The translations under genes were made by a program, and so were the position numbers. Source: an uncultured Eubacteriales bacterium (GTDB lineage Bacteria > Bacillota > Clostridia > Oscillospirales > Acutalibacteraceae). From it: a stretch of DNA of 13,855 bases. Below are positions 13,531 to 13,855 of the stretch, piece by piece; the stretch's first letter is position 1; every line of letters begins with the position of its first letter. The DNA lies in contig CAKSDJ010000036.1 in NCBI GenBank assembly GCA_934445015.1, forward strand, positions 1-13,855. The letters are read 5' to 3'. The notes beneath the pieces are model-generated. The model was not told the origin of the DNA. It did no database searches and was given only the letters and a program-made list of their open reading frames with translations.

Positions 13531-13708
13531 TTTATGCGGTTTTACGGTGGTTTAACATAAGTTTTTATATTGTCGAAACAGTATCAAAAATGCACACGAA
13601 ATACAAAAAATGCACACGAAATTTCACACGAAAACTCATGTGCTAAACAAACAACAGCTTGCCGACTAAAACAGTTGCAAATCTGTCGAAAGCTGTGTAA
13701 AGTATTAT
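13531..13708. other. Non-coding stretch between the tRNA terminator and the right-edge terminator
   Basis: I see no gene here. It holds the direct repeats at 13586-13633 and two copies of TGTCGAA (13571-13577 and 13684-13690). The last 40 bp are AT-rich. Confidence 0.5.
13586..13633. repeat. Short direct repeats next to the tRNA gene
   Basis: AAAAATGCACACGAAAT occurs at 13586-13602 and again at 13606-13622, a 20-bp period. A third partial copy, CACACGAAA, is at 13625-13633. They lie 92 bp beyond the tRNA 3' end. Possible remains of recombinase arm sites or of an attachment region; no integrase gene is visible within the window. Confidence 0.6.
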
Positions 13709-13751
13709 AAAAATACCGCCTCGTTCCATTATGGTTCGGGGCGGCATTTTT
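13709..13751 (-). terminator. Terminator for the minus-strand gene at the right edge
   Basis: Read on the minus strand, AAAAATGCCGCC (13751-13740) pairs with GGCGGTATTTTT (13720-13709), with one G-U. Read on the plus strand that pair would be an A-C mismatch, which suggests the minus direction. It lies 17 bp beyond the Spo0A-like stop codon at 13768-13770. Confidence 0.75.
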
Positions 13752-13767
13752 TTGTTTGGTGACGGTG

Positions 13768-13855
13768 TCATATATTATTGTCGGCATTATAACTCATCAT
13801 TATTGCATCGCGCAGATAATGATAACCTTTAAGATGTTTTGGTACACCTATTCTG
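13768..13855 (-). CDS. Spo0A_C-like domain, C-terminal end only, ending early (partial, N-terminus off the right edge)
   Basis: On the minus strand the last 28 codons before TGA read RIGVPKHLKGYHYLRDAIMM then SYNADNNI. This closely matches the first helices of the Spo0A DNA-binding domain (HEIGVPAHIKGYQYLREAI in known Spo0A). In normal Spo0A about 50-60 more residues follow, including the recognition helix ending RVERAIRHAIEVAW; here the frame stops at 13768-13770 and a terminator begins 17 bp later. One frame over, the next codons read IYDTVTKQ, which would continue the Spo0A pattern (ITK/VTK before LYP) for a few residues only. So this is either a decayed gene or a natural short variant. 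Residues upstream lie outside the window. Confidence 0.5.
   Translation of the reverse strand, partial: RIGVPKHLKGYHYLRDAIMMSYNADNNI

Noticed and set aside
13586..13633. Possible CRISPR array.
   Set aside because: There are only two full repeats with a 3-base gap between them, no spacers of usual length and no cas genes.
13584..13787. 67-aa minus-strand ORF.
   Set aside because: It crosses the terminator hairpin and the direct repeats and has no ribosome site. Only its first residues, the shifted Spo0A-like codons, are of interest, and they are reported under the Spo0A finding.

Overview
The window looks like a piece of chromosome from an anaerobic, low-to-moderate GC Firmicute, probably class Clostridia. 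The evidence is strong AGGAGG-type ribosome sites, near-consensus sigma-A promoters with 17-bp spacers, U-tailed intrinsic terminators, lipobox lipoproteins, a G5/3D cell-wall protein, and a Spo0A-like C-terminal domain at the right edge. No transposase, phage structural gene or CRISPR array is visible. The genus cannot be told from the sequence alone.

Layout. 1-840 (minus): the N-terminal 280 codons of a Gfo/Idh/MocA oxidoreductase that runs off the left edge. 1022-3966 (plus): a complete ABC uptake operon of the ABC_sub_bind/TrpXYZ-like type (lipoprotein, permease, ATPase), with its own promoter, a 17-bp hairpin after the lipoprotein gene, and a terminator. 4003-5282: a small XRE-type repressor gene divergent from a two-gene operon (DUF4352-like lipoprotein and zinc-ribbon membrane protein). 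The promoter between them carries two matching palindromes, ACTCA-N5-TGAGT, one of them inside the -35/-10 spacer. 5336-7325 (plus): a GH130-family phosphorylase gene, then an AraC-family regulator with its own promoter. 7354-9646 (plus): a likely three-gene operon of a 76-aa orphan protein, an NAD(P)-dependent malic enzyme and a histidine-phosphatase family protein. 9694-11212 (plus): a uracil permease as a single gene. 11402-12648 (plus): a G5/3D-domain cell-wall protein. 12660-13311 (minus): a membrane-anchored XRE regulator. 13358-13530 (plus): tRNA-Leu(GAG) with encoded CCA, promoter and terminator. 13586-13855: short direct repeats, a minus-strand terminator and the end of a Spo0A-like reading frame that stops early.

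Most genes are ordinary transport, carbon and regulatory functions. The most promising under-described unit is the 4003-5282 repressor, lipoprotein and zinc-ribbon cassette, whose operators can be read directly. The second item worth following is the apparently truncated Spo0A-type DNA-binding domain at the right edge, next to a tRNA gene and direct repeats. Several ORF starts were moved downstream because the longer versions begin inside promoters or ribosome binding sites.
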